From assembly GCF_964253025.1 (NCBI RefSeq), contig NZ_CAXUQC020000001.1:4774001-4838000 (forward strand): DNA of 64,000 nucleotides, read 5' to 3'. The translations under genes and the position numbers were made by a program. The notes beneath the pieces were generated by a model. It saw only the letters and a program-made list of their open reading frames with translations, had not been told where the DNA came from and searched no databases. The stretch's first letter is position 1; each line of letters starts with the position of its first letter. The stretch is from Rhizobacter sp964253025 (GTDB taxonomy: Bacteria > Pseudomonadota > Gammaproteobacteria > Burkholderiales > Burkholderiaceae_C). Shown here one piece after another: positions 27,626 to 35,329 of this stretch.

Positions 27626-29080
27626 ATGGCGAACGTGCCGTCCCACCCGTTTTCCCCCGAAGCCCTTGCCGAGCGCCACGGCGGCTCCTACCGCTGGTGG
27701 GTGCTGCTCACCGTGATGCTGGGCACCATGGCGTCCATCATGGCCTCGACCATCGTGAACGTCGCCGTGCCCGACATGAGCCACCAGTTCGCGCTCGGAC
27801 AGGAGCGTGCGCAGTGGCTCTCCGCCGGCTTCATGGCCGCCATGACGATCTCCATGCTGCTCACGCCGTGGCTGCTGGATCGCTTCGGCTACCGCCGGAC
27901 CTACGCCGGCGCGATGGTGCTGCTGATGCTCGGGGGCATCGGTGGCGGCCTCGGTCGCAACATCGACTGGGTGCTCGCCATGCGCGCCGCCGAAGGGCTG
28001 GCCGCCGGGGTGCTGCAACCCATCCCCGCCATCCTCATCCTGCACACCTTCGGCCGCCACGAGCAGGGCAAGGCCATGGGCATCTTCGGCTTCGGCGTGG
28101 TGCTGGCGCCGGCCATCGGCCCGAGCATCGGCGGCGTGCTGGTGGAGGGTTTCGGCTGGCGGTCGATCTTCTTCGTGGTCGTGCCGTTCTGCGTGGCCGC
28201 GCTCGCACTGGGGCAGCGCTTCCTGCCGCACAGCTCGCCGGGCAGCGCCACCATCAACGAGAGCCGGCGGCGGCTCGACTGGCCCGGCCTCGTGCTGCTC
28301 GCGGTGGCCGTGCTCTGCCTGCTCAACGGCCTGGTGCACCTGCACGACAGCGCGCACGGCACTGCCATCGCGCTGCTCGCGATCGCCACCGCGGGTGCCG
28401 CCGGCTTCCTCGTGCGGCAACGCCGGGCCGAGCACCCGATGATGCAGCTGCGCCTCTTCGGCCACCACACGTTCTCGTGGGGCGGCGTGGTCGCCTTCAT
28501 CTATGGCATGGCGCTGTTCGGGTCGACCTACCTCGTCCCCGTGTTCATGCAGATCGCGCTGGCGTTGCCGCCCTCGCAGGCGGGCGCCGTGCTGCTGCCG
28601 GCCGGCTTCGTGCTGGCGCTGACCATCCCGGTGGCCGGGCGGCTGGCCGACCGCTATGCCTTCCACCGCACGCTGTCGGCCGGCGTGCTGCTGCTGGCGG
28701 TGTCGTTCTGGCTGATGATGACGGTCGGTGCCGCAACGGCCTTGCTCACCATCACCGTGTGGGCCATCGTCGGCCGCATCGGGCTCGGGCTCGTCCTGCC
28801 CTCGCTCAACCTCGGTGCCGTCCGTGCCCTGCCGATGGATCTGCTGCCGTACGGCGCGAGCGGCATCAATTTCCTGCGCCAGCTGGGCGGCGCCGTCGGC
28901 GTGAGCCTGGTCGGCATCGTGCTCGAGTGGCGCCTGCGCGTACATGCGGGCGATCCCATCCGCGGATTCCACGAGACCTTCTTCCTGCTGGGACTCATCT
29001 GCATGGGGGCGGTGCTGGCCGCGTGGCGCATGCAGCCTCGCCCGCAGGACCCGGCCGACGCGAACCCGCCACCGGCTTGA
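27626..29080 (+). CDS. MFS transporter, DHA2 (EmrB/QacA) drug:proton antiporter type
   Basis: 484 residues with about 14 predicted TM helices, the count for the DHA2 family. Motif A appears as LLDRFGYRRTY after TM2. The antiporter motif C region reads GFGVVLAPAIGPSIGGVL in TM5. The N-terminus has the typical TMASIMASTIVNVAVPDMS of EmrB-like proteins. It should export a hydrophobic or toxic compound; no HlyD/EmrA adaptor or TetR repressor is adjacent. The flavoprotein gene starts 63 bp downstream in the same direction. Substrate unknown. Confidence 0.93.
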   Translation: MANVPSHPFSPEALAERHGGSYRWWVLLTVMLGTMASIMASTIVNVAVPDMSHQFALGQERAQWLSAGFMAAMTISMLLTPWLLDRFGYRRTYAGAMVLLMLGGIGGGLGRNIDWVLAMRAAEGLAAGVLQPIPAILILHTFGRHEQGKAMGIFGFGVVLAPAIGPSIGGVLVEGFGWRSIFFVVVPFCVAALALGQRFLPHSSPGSATINESRRRLDWPGLVLLAVAVLCLLNGLVHLHDSAHGTAIALLAIATAGAAGFLVRQRRAEHPMMQLRLFGHHTFSWGGVVAFIYGMALFGSTYLVPVFMQIALALPPSQAGAVLLPAGFVLALTIPVAGRLADRYAFHRTLSAGVLLLAVSFWLMMTVGAATALLTITVWAIVGRIGLGLVLPSLNLGAVRALPMDLLPYGASGINFLRQLGGAVGVSLVGIVLEWRLRVHAGDPIRGFHETFFLLGLICMGAVLAAWRMQPRPQDPADANPPPA

Positions 29081-29143
29081 GCCGAGCACTGCGACCCGGT
29101 GAGCGTCTACGATAGCGGACACGCCCCGTTGCCGTCGCACACC

Positions 29144-30373
29144 ATGAACCTGCCCTCCGAGCTGCTCCCCGCTTCCTGCGACGTCCTCGTGGTCGGTGCC
29201 GGTCCGGCCGGCAGCGCCACCGCCATCGAACTGGCGCGGGAAGGCCTGGACGTGGTGCTGGTCGACCAGCACGCCTTCCCGCGTGACAAGGTCTGCGGCG
29301 ACGCGCTCATTCCCGACTCGCACGCTGCCCTGCAGCGGCTGGGCGTCCTGCCCGAGGTCATGGCACGGGCGCAGAGCGTGAGCCACGTCGGTTGCGTCGC
29401 GCCACGAGGTGGTCGCGTCGACGTACCGGGCCGCCTGGCCGTGCTGCCGCGCAAGGTGCTCGATGCGCTGCTGTGCGAAGCCGCCGTGCTGGCCGGCGCG
29501 CGCATGTACGCACCGCTGCGTTTCGTGGAGCCGCTCGTTGAGTTCGATCGCGTCGTCGGCGCGCGCCTGCGCGGGCGCGATGCCGTGCGCGACGTGCGCT
29601 GTCGGTGGGTGGTGCTGGCGACCGGCGCCGTGCCGCAGGCGCTGATCTCCGCCGGCGTCTGCGAGCGCCAGCTGCCGAGCGGGATCGCGCTGCGGGGCTA
29701 TGTGCGCAACCCGCGCATGGCGGGCCGCATCGGCACGCTCGACATCGTCTGGCACAAGGCTCTGCGGCCCGGCTATGGGTGGTTGTTTCCCTGCGGGGAG
29801 GGCCTGTTCAACATCGGCGTGGGCGTGGCGCAGAGCCACACCGCCCGCCCGGGCGGCGGCACGGCCAAGCGTGGCGATGTCAACCTGCGGGACTTGTTCG
29901 ACACCTTCACGTCACTGCACGCCCCGGCCCGCGATCTCATGGCCGACGGCGAGTGGGAAGGCGAGCTCAAGGGGGCGCCCCTGCGCTGCTCGCTGACGGG
30001 CGCGGCCTTCTCGCGCCCCGGGCTGCTGGTCACCGGCGAGGCGGCCGGCAGCACGTACTCCTTCACCGGGGAGGGCATCGGCAAGGCACTCGAGACCGGC
30101 ATGCTGTGCGCCGAAGCCATCATCGTGGGCGGCGATGACGACGCGATGACCCGCAGCGACTACGCCAGCCGCCTTGCCCGTCTCAAGCCGCGCTTCGACC
30201 TGTACGAGCGCGCCAACCAGGTCAATGCCCATCCCTGGCTGGCCGACCTGCTGGTGTGGCGGGCGCGCAAGAACCCGCGCATCGTCGAGCGCATGGCCGG
30301 CGTGCTCGAAGAAACCAGCAACCCGGGCAACCTCGTCAGCCTGCGCGGTGTGGCGCGGCTCTTCACGTTGTAG
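29144..30373 (+). CDS. Geranylgeranyl-reductase-family FAD-dependent oxidoreductase
   Basis: 409 residues. FAD Rossmann fingerprint DVLVVGAGPAGSATAIELAREG at the N-terminus. DQHAFPRDKVCGDALIP carries the family's conserved cysteine, and a second FAD motif, LVTGEAAGSTYSFTGEGIGKALETG, lies near 300. This places it in the geranylgeranyl reductase / flavin-dependent group that includes BchP and archaeal lipid reductases. Substrate could be an isoprenoid or quinone-type molecule; no photosynthesis genes are nearby, so a chlorophyll role is not supported. The ATG at 29144 is favoured; an in-frame GTG at 29099 is possible. The next gene follows after 8 bp. Confidence 0.88.
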   Translation: MNLPSELLPASCDVLVVGAGPAGSATAIELAREGLDVVLVDQHAFPRDKVCGDALIPDSHAALQRLGVLPEVMARAQSVSHVGCVAPRGGRVDVPGRLAVLPRKVLDALLCEAAVLAGARMYAPLRFVEPLVEFDRVVGARLRGRDAVRDVRCRWVVLATGAVPQALISAGVCERQLPSGIALRGYVRNPRMAGRIGTLDIVWHKALRPGYGWLFPCGEGLFNIGVGVAQSHTARPGGGTAKRGDVNLRDLFDTFTSLHAPARDLMADGEWEGELKGAPLRCSLTGAAFSRPGLLVTGEAAGSTYSFTGEGIGKALETGMLCAEAIIVGGDDDAMTRSDYASRLARLKPRFDLYERANQVNAHPWLADLLVWRARKNPRIVERMAGVLEETSNPGNLVSLRGVARLFTL

Positions 30374-30381
30374 GTCGCGCC

Positions 30382-31137
30382 ATGTGCCAGCTGCTCGGAA
30401 TGAATGCCAACACGCCGACCGACCTGGTCTTCAGCTTCACCGGCTTCGCCCGGCGGGCCGAGGAACACAAGGACGGCTTCGGCATCGCCTTCTTCGAGGG
30501 CGCGGGCGCGCGGCTCTTCGTGGACGCGCAAAGCGCCAGCGTCTCGCCGGTGGCGCAGATGGTGCGCAGCTACCCCATCCGCAGCGGGCATGTCATCGCC
30601 CACATCCGCAAGGCCACCCAGGGCGAGGTGCGGCTCGAGAACACCCATCCCTTCGTTCGGGAGCTGTGGGGCCGCTACTGGGTGTTCGCCCACAACGGCA
30701 ACCTCGTGGACTTTCATCCGGTGCTGCACGGCGCCTTCCGTCCGGTGGGTGCGACCGACAGCGAGCGCGCGTTCTGCTGGCTGATGCAGGAGTTGGCCAA
30801 GGCCCACGCCCGCATGCCCGCCGTGCCGGAGCTCACGGCCACGCTGGCCGAACTGGTGCCCCGGGTCGCCCGGCACGGCACCTTCAACTTCATGCTGAGC
30901 CAGGGCGATGCCCTCTGGGCCCATTGCTCCACGAAACTGCACTACGTCGAACGCCGACATCCCTTCGGCCACGCGCGCCTGCAGGACGAGGACATGAGCG
31001 TGGACTTCGCCACCGTCACCACGCCGGACGATCGGGTGGCGGTCGTCGTGACCGAGCCGCTGACGCAGGACGAGCGGTGGACGTCGATGCAGCCGGGCGA
31101 GCTGAAGGTGTTCGTGGACGGGCGCGCCGTGGATTGA
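30382..31137 (+). CDS. Class II glutamine amidotransferase (YafJ-like)
   Basis: 251 residues. The start MCQLLGMN puts Cys2 at the N-terminus after Met removal, the Ntn-type nucleophile of class II amidotransferases. HKDGFGIAFFEG, GHVIAHIRKAT and WVFAHNGNLVDF are the glutaminase-site motifs. The protein is a stand-alone glutaminase domain without a synthetase partner, as in E. coli YafJ; what receives the ammonia is unknown. Starts 8 bp after the flavoprotein gene, so they are probably one transcript. Ends tail to tail with the GGDEF gene, 20 bp apart. Confidence 0.9.
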   Translation: MCQLLGMNANTPTDLVFSFTGFARRAEEHKDGFGIAFFEGAGARLFVDAQSASVSPVAQMVRSYPIRSGHVIAHIRKATQGEVRLENTHPFVRELWGRYWVFAHNGNLVDFHPVLHGAFRPVGATDSERAFCWLMQELAKAHARMPAVPELTATLAELVPRVARHGTFNFMLSQGDALWAHCSTKLHYVERRHPFGHARLQDEDMSVDFATVTTPDDRVAVVVTEPLTQDERWTSMQPGELKVFVDGRAVD

Positions 31138-31157
31138 GGGGGGCACGGTCAGGTCGC

Positions 31158-32321
31158 TCAGCGCCCGTCCGTCCCGCTCCGCTCGCCGGTGGCCACCTTC
31201 TGCCGCTTCTTCTCGGCGTACGACATGGCGTCGGCGGCCCGCATCAAGGCATCGAAGGGAATGTCGCCAGGGGTCGACGCGAAGCCGATCGAGGCGCCGA
31301 CGCGAACGGTCGCGCCGCCTTCCAGGGCAACCGGCTCCCCAATGGCGAGACCGATGCGCGCGGCGATGGCACGCAGACGCTCCTCGCTCAACAAGCCGGG
31401 CAGGACCACGACGAACTCATCGCCGCCGGGCCGCACGACGAGGTCCTTGTCACGGCACTGCTGCATCAGGCGGGCCGCCACGGCCCGCAGCACCTCGTCC
31501 CCTGCCGCGTGGCCGTGCTGGTCGTTGACGGGCTTGAAACTGTCGAGGTCGCACACCATCACGGCGAAGGGCTGGCCTGACAATTCCTTCACGCGACGGT
31601 CGAGCGCGCGCCGGTTGGCCAGGCCGGTGAGGGGATCGAGGTCGGCATTGGCGGACAGTCGCTCGATCCGGGCCTCGCCCACCCCGACCAGCCGCGATGC
31701 GTAGGCGATGGTCCAGAGGATGAAGCCGATGAACAGGGCAACGGCCACGCCGGCCCCGGCCTTCACGGCGTCCAGGCGGGCATCGCGTTCGGCGCGGTAG
31801 CGCGTCAGCGCCTCACGCTCGGCGAGCTCCATCTCATCCAGCACTTTTCGCAACCGCTGGCTCGCATCGATGCTGACGCGGGCCTGCATGCTGCGCCTGA
31901 GCGCTTCCGGGCCGTCTCGCTCCGCGATCACGCGCGAGCTGCGGTACCAGCCGAGAATTTCCACCGTTTCAGCGGAGGCCTCGGTGGCACGCGCCGCCTG
32001 TGCGGGATCGAAGGCGACCCTCGCCTCCAGTCGGCGCAGCGCCAGGGCCGATTCATCGGCGGCGGCGTTCAAGCGGTCGAGAAACAGGGGCTGAGCCGAG
32101 AGCGTGTAGTTGCGAAGCGCCAGGCCCCCGCGCAGCACGGAGTTGCGCACCTCGTCGATTTCGTCGAGCACCTCGTGCGTGTGGTCGACCCAGCGGTCGG
32201 CGGTGCGGAAGTCGCGAGCGCTGCCATAGAGCAGCGCCGTACTGCCGACGACCAGCACGAGCGCCACCGTCTGGGTGAGCTGGACGACGCGTGCGATGCG
32301 TCTGAACGAGTTGTTGGGCAT
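31158..32321 (-). CDS. Diguanylate cyclase with CHASE3-type periplasmic sensor
   Basis: 387 residues. TM1 about 16-34, a helical periplasmic segment about 38-185 resembling CHASE3 (VDHTHEVLDEIDEVRNSVL), TM2 about 188-208, GGDEF about 225-375. The catalytic signature GGDEF is intact at 299-303, and the inhibitory RxxD site is RDKD at 290-293, so it should make c-di-GMP with product inhibition. Substrate-binding DLDSFKPVND is present. No EAL domain. The divergently positioned neighbours give no clue to the stimulus. Confidence 0.94.
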   Translation of the reverse strand: MPNNSFRRIARVVQLTQTVALVLVVGSTALLYGSARDFRTADRWVDHTHEVLDEIDEVRNSVLRGGLALRNYTLSAQPLFLDRLNAAADESALALRRLEARVAFDPAQAARATEASAETVEILGWYRSSRVIAERDGPEALRRSMQARVSIDASQRLRKVLDEMELAEREALTRYRAERDARLDAVKAGAGVAVALFIGFILWTIAYASRLVGVGEARIERLSANADLDPLTGLANRRALDRRVKELSGQPFAVMVCDLDSFKPVNDQHGHAAGDEVLRAVAARLMQQCRDKDLVVRPGGDEFVVVLPGLLSEERLRAIAARIGLAIGEPVALEGGATVRVGASIGFASTPGDIPFDALMRAADAMSYAEKKRQKVATGERSGTDGR

Positions 32322-32423
32322 GAACCTCGGGACTCTACCGGGGGGCGTGCCCGCCGCCGGTCATTCGTCCGTGGACCTTTCCACGAACTCCCGGCCATCA
32401 TGCCGTACCGGCGGCCGTTCGGC

Positions 32424-33248
32424 TCAGCCCTCCTCGTCGCTGTCGCAGGCGGTCCGGCGGGTGCCGCCGCCCAGTTCCGTGCTCGACGCCTGCCGTGGCA
32501 GCACGGGGGCTTCGGCCATGGCCTGTCGCCACACCTTCTTGGGGATGAAGGTGCGCAGCTGTTCCACCGCCTTGGCGATGAGCTTGGGATGAAGTTCATG
32601 GCCGATGCCGGGAAGGATGTCCGCGGTGACATCGCCGCCGAGAGCGACCAGGCGCTCGGCCGCGTCGATGGCCGGGCCGGGTGGCACCACGCGGTCGGTC
32701 ATGCCGTGCAGCAGGTGCACCGTGGTGTCTTCAGGGGCATGCTCGGGCGCCGTGGCATGGCGCCCCGAGAGGGCCACCACGCGGCCGGCCAGGTGAGGCT
32801 CCTCCTGGACGGCTTCGAGCGACATGATGGCGCCCTGCGAGAAGCCGAACAGGGCCGTGTGCTGCCACGGCACGGCGAAGCGGGCGGTGAGCCAGCGCAC
32901 GACCGCGATGAAGTCGGGCAGTGCGGCGGCCACCCGCTCCTTGCGCAGTGCTTCATCGAGTCCCTGGGGCGAGAACCACTGGTACCCGGCCCGCCCGGAC
33001 GTGGGCCCCTCGTACGGCCGCGGCGCATTGACGCTCACCACGGCGGCCTGCGGGTACTCGGCCGCCAGGCGCTCCGCGAGCGGCTTCATGGCCTCGGCGC
33101 TCAGGCCGACGCCGTGCGACAGGATGAACAGCAGCGTGGCCGGTTCAGGGGTGGCGGGCCAGCGGACCAGCGCGTTCCGGCCCATGACGGTCTCGAGGGA
33201 TTCAGCGCCGGGCTGGTGAGTCCAGGGCGGACGGGGATCAGTGCTCAT
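32424..33248 (-). CDS. Alpha/beta hydrolase, carboxylesterase/phospholipase (YpfH-like)
   Basis: 274 residues, no signal peptide. Alpha/beta-hydrolase core: oxyanion region LSHGVGLSAEAM, nucleophile Ser137 in GFSQGA, Asp185 in LLHGMTDRVVP and His217 in PGIGHELH complete the catalytic triad. The GFSQG-A form matches the esterase/phospholipase family of E. coli YpfH and bacterial carboxylesterases. The ATG at 33248 is used; a second ATG lies 21 codons further in. The C-terminal 30 residues are polar and extend beyond the fold. Natural ester substrate unknown. Confidence 0.9.
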   Translation of the reverse strand: MSTDPRPPWTHQPGAESLETVMGRNALVRWPATPEPATLLFILSHGVGLSAEAMKPLAERLAAEYPQAAVVSVNAPRPYEGPTSGRAGYQWFSPQGLDEALRKERVAAALPDFIAVVRWLTARFAVPWQHTALFGFSQGAIMSLEAVQEEPHLAGRVVALSGRHATAPEHAPEDTTVHLLHGMTDRVVPPGPAIDAAERLVALGGDVTADILPGIGHELHPKLIAKAVEQLRTFIPKKVWRQAMAEAPVLPRQASSTELGGGTRRTACDSDEEG

Positions 33249-33650
33249 CGGCAGGGCTCTTGCGGATTCGTTGGAGGCGGCGTCCGGTGCAGGACAGCGC
33301 CCGAGGTGGCTGGTGCGCTCCACGGCGCCTGGCTTGCCGGCCATCGAGCCGGTCTTGCGAGCGCAGGAACCGGGTCCTGCACCGGCTTGGCGTAGCCACG
33401 CTGGTGGCGGCAGGCGCCGTGCCACCCGCCTGCGACTCGAGGGCCGGCGCGGCGGCCTCCAGGGATCGAGGCGTGGCGAAAGGGGGGCGTGCGGGCAACA
33501 GGCATCGGAGGTTGCGCCGCAAGGGCCGTCGACGAGGCCCGCGCGCGGCGCATGCCACCATGGTACGCCGCGGCCGAAGCGGTCGGTCGCGAGGGCTTTT
33601 GGTCCCCGGTGCACGGGCGCCCTCCCGCGGCCCGTGCGCTCGCCGGGCGG
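33249..33650. other. 402-bp gap without recognisable gene
   Basis: Lies between the esterase start and the porin stop. Several short open frames exist on both strands, but their products are Arg/Pro/Ala-rich and look like GC-driven noise. The part near 33240-33330 must hold the esterase promoter, but I could not pick convincing hexamers. A hairpin near the porin end is listed separately. Confidence 0.6.
33611..33637 (-). terminator. Terminator-like hairpin after the porin gene
   Basis: GCACGGGC (33611-33618) pairs perfectly with GCCCGTGC (33630-33637), 13 nt beyond the porin stop on the minus strand. There is no T-run, so this may only stabilise the mRNA end. Confidence 0.35.
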
Positions 33651-34664
33651 TCAGTAGGTCAGGCGAATGCCGGCGGCGTAGCTGCTGCCGTCTTCCAGGC
33701 CGGTCACCTTGTCGCTCATCGCCGCGACGTAGACGTCGGTCCGCTTGGACAGGTTGTAGTCGTAGCCGATGGTCGTGGTCTTGCGCGTCACGTCCACGCC
33801 GGTGGCTTCACGTTCCACGTGGCCGTAGGCGAGTTGCACCCGGCCGTTGCCCAGCGGCGCGGTGGCGCCGAGCAGGTAGATGTTCGACTTGAGCGCAGCG
33901 GCGCCCTTGTCCTTCACCTGGCCGGCCTGGCCGAAGAGCTTGACCACCTTGAAGTCGTAGGTGGCGCCGACCTGCAGGGCCTCTTGCTTGTCCACGCCCG
34001 CCGGCAGTCCGCCGCTCCCGTTCTTCACGCTCTGGTAAGCCACGGTGCCGGCGAAGTCGCCCTTGAAGTACATCACGTTGCCGCCGAGGTTGTTGCCCTT
34101 GGAGGTGGGGGCGTTCTCGCCGGTGTTGGCCAGCAGGTTCACGCTGAGGCCGTCGTAGGTGTTGCTCTTGTAGGCGATCGAGTTGCTCCAGCCCGAGTCA
34201 CCGCGCAGCGCGCCGCCCACCTGGAAGTAGTGGAGGATGCTGGGCGAGAAGGTGAACGAATCGCCGAACGGGTTGAAGACCAGCGTGGAGACGAAGAACG
34301 GCGTGGTGTTGCGGCCGAGCGTGGTCGAGCCGAAGGCACCCTTCAGGCCGACGTAGGCACTGCGGGCCCAGAAGGCATCGCCGTCGAAGCGGCCTGCGGC
34401 CCCGACATCGGGCCGCATGAAGTGCTCGAGCATGAACACGGCGCTGACGCCACCGCCCAGGTCTTCCGCGCCCTTGAAGCCGACGAAGCTCGTCGTCATG
34501 TCGCCGCTGGCGACGGCCTTGTTGCGCACGCCACCGGGTGTCTTGTACGAACCCACCGAGCCGTCCATCAGGCCGTAGATGCTGACGGTGGATTGGGCGA
34601 AGGCGGATGCGCCGGCGCAGGCGAGGGCCGCAGCGACGGCCACGGCACGGAAGGAACTGCTCAT
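33651..34664 (-). CDS. Outer-membrane porin, Burkholderiales general-porin family
   Basis: 337 residues. Signal peptide of 23 residues ending ASAFA before QSTVSIYGLMDG, the standard mature start of this family. The rest alternates aromatic and polar residues as in a 16-strand beta-barrel, with QVGATYDFKVVKLFGQ, TTTIGYDYNLSKRTDVYV and the terminal strand SYAAGIRLTY ending in an aromatic residue for Bam recognition. The PEFGG-like constriction loop region is around NPFGDSFTF. Forms a trimeric diffusion pore in the outer membrane. The ATG at 34664 gives the signal peptide; AGGAG-like GGAGTCC precedes it. Confidence 0.95.
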   Translation of the reverse strand: MSSSFRAVAVAAALACAGASAFAQSTVSIYGLMDGSVGSYKTPGGVRNKAVASGDMTTSFVGFKGAEDLGGGVSAVFMLEHFMRPDVGAAGRFDGDAFWARSAYVGLKGAFGSTTLGRNTTPFFVSTLVFNPFGDSFTFSPSILHYFQVGGALRGDSGWSNSIAYKSNTYDGLSVNLLANTGENAPTSKGNNLGGNVMYFKGDFAGTVAYQSVKNGSGGLPAGVDKQEALQVGATYDFKVVKLFGQAGQVKDKGAAALKSNIYLLGATAPLGNGRVQLAYGHVEREATGVDVTRKTTTIGYDYNLSKRTDVYVAAMSDKVTGLEDGSSYAAGIRLTY

Positions 34665-34849
34665 GAAGGACTCCAGTAGAGGTCTTGGGATGCGAACGAA
34701 AAACCAGGCTTGCAGGTAGCGCTCATGCAAGCTGCGTACCCGATTGTCACATTCGTTGCTTCCGTGTCGCGCTTCACGGCAGCGCATGGGGGCCTTCCAG
34801 TCAGAATGTCACCCTGTTCGAAACGCCCGCCATCGCCGCGGGCCGTCGC

Positions 34850-35329
34850 ATGAACCTTCACCTCAACGGCGAACCCCGCGCCCTGCCTGACACCGCCGTC
34901 GATCCCGACATGCCCCTGTTGTGGGTGCTTCGCGATGTGCTGCACCTCACCGGCACGAAGTTCGGCTGCGGCGTGGCCGCCTGCGGTGCCTGCACGGTAC
35001 ATGTCGACGGGCAGGCCGTGCGCGCCTGCGTGACGCCGCTGGCGGCGGTGGAAGGCAAGGCGGTGCGCACCATCGAAGCGCTCGGCGAGCCCGAGCGTCC
35101 GCACGCCCTGCAGGAAGCGTGGATCACCCATCAGGTGCCCCAGTGCGGCTATTGCCAGAGCGGCATGCTCATGGCGGCCGCCGCCTTGCTGTCCCGCAAC
35201 CGCGATCCGAGCGACGCACAGATCGACGCGGCCATCACCAACCTGTGCCGCTGCGGCACCTATCCCCGCATCCGCGAGGCCATCAAGACCGCGGCCCGCC
35301 AGCTGCGCGGCGGGGCTGCTGCCGGATGA
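34850..35329 (+). CDS. Molybdenum hydroxylase small subunit, 2x[2Fe-2S] (IorA-like)
   Basis: 159 residues. Plant-type [2Fe-2S] ligands C40, C45, C48, C60 (FGCGVAACGAC), and the second cluster ligands C99, C102, C133, C135 (QCGYCQSGM and NLCRCGTY). This is the electron-transfer subunit of xanthine-oxidase-family enzymes lacking an FAD subunit, like isoquinoline 1-oxidoreductase alpha. Electrons would leave to a membrane or cytochrome acceptor. Its stop overlaps the start of the large subunit by 4 bp (ATGA). ATG at 34850 chosen because upstream in-frame sequence is not protein-like. Confidence 0.95.
   Translation: MNLHLNGEPRALPDTAVDPDMPLLWVLRDVLHLTGTKFGCGVAACGACTVHVDGQAVRACVTPLAAVEGKAVRTIEALGEPERPHALQEAWITHQVPQCGYCQSGMLMAAAALLSRNRDPSDAQIDAAITNLCRCGTYPRIREAIKTAARQLRGGAAAG

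Noticed and set aside
25853..29839. A 1328-codon open frame antisense to aceB and the MFS gene
   Set aside because: Same artefact: low-complexity His/Arg/Gln/Gly composition, overlapping three solid plus-strand genes.
29144..30373. Bacteriochlorophyll geranylgeranyl reductase BchP
   Set aside because: No photosynthesis gene is in the neighbourhood; only family-level assignment is supported.
33241..33657. Plus-strand frame of 138 codons in the gap before the porin
   Set aside because: Arg/Gly/Pro-rich, no Shine-Dalgarno, no recognisable domain.
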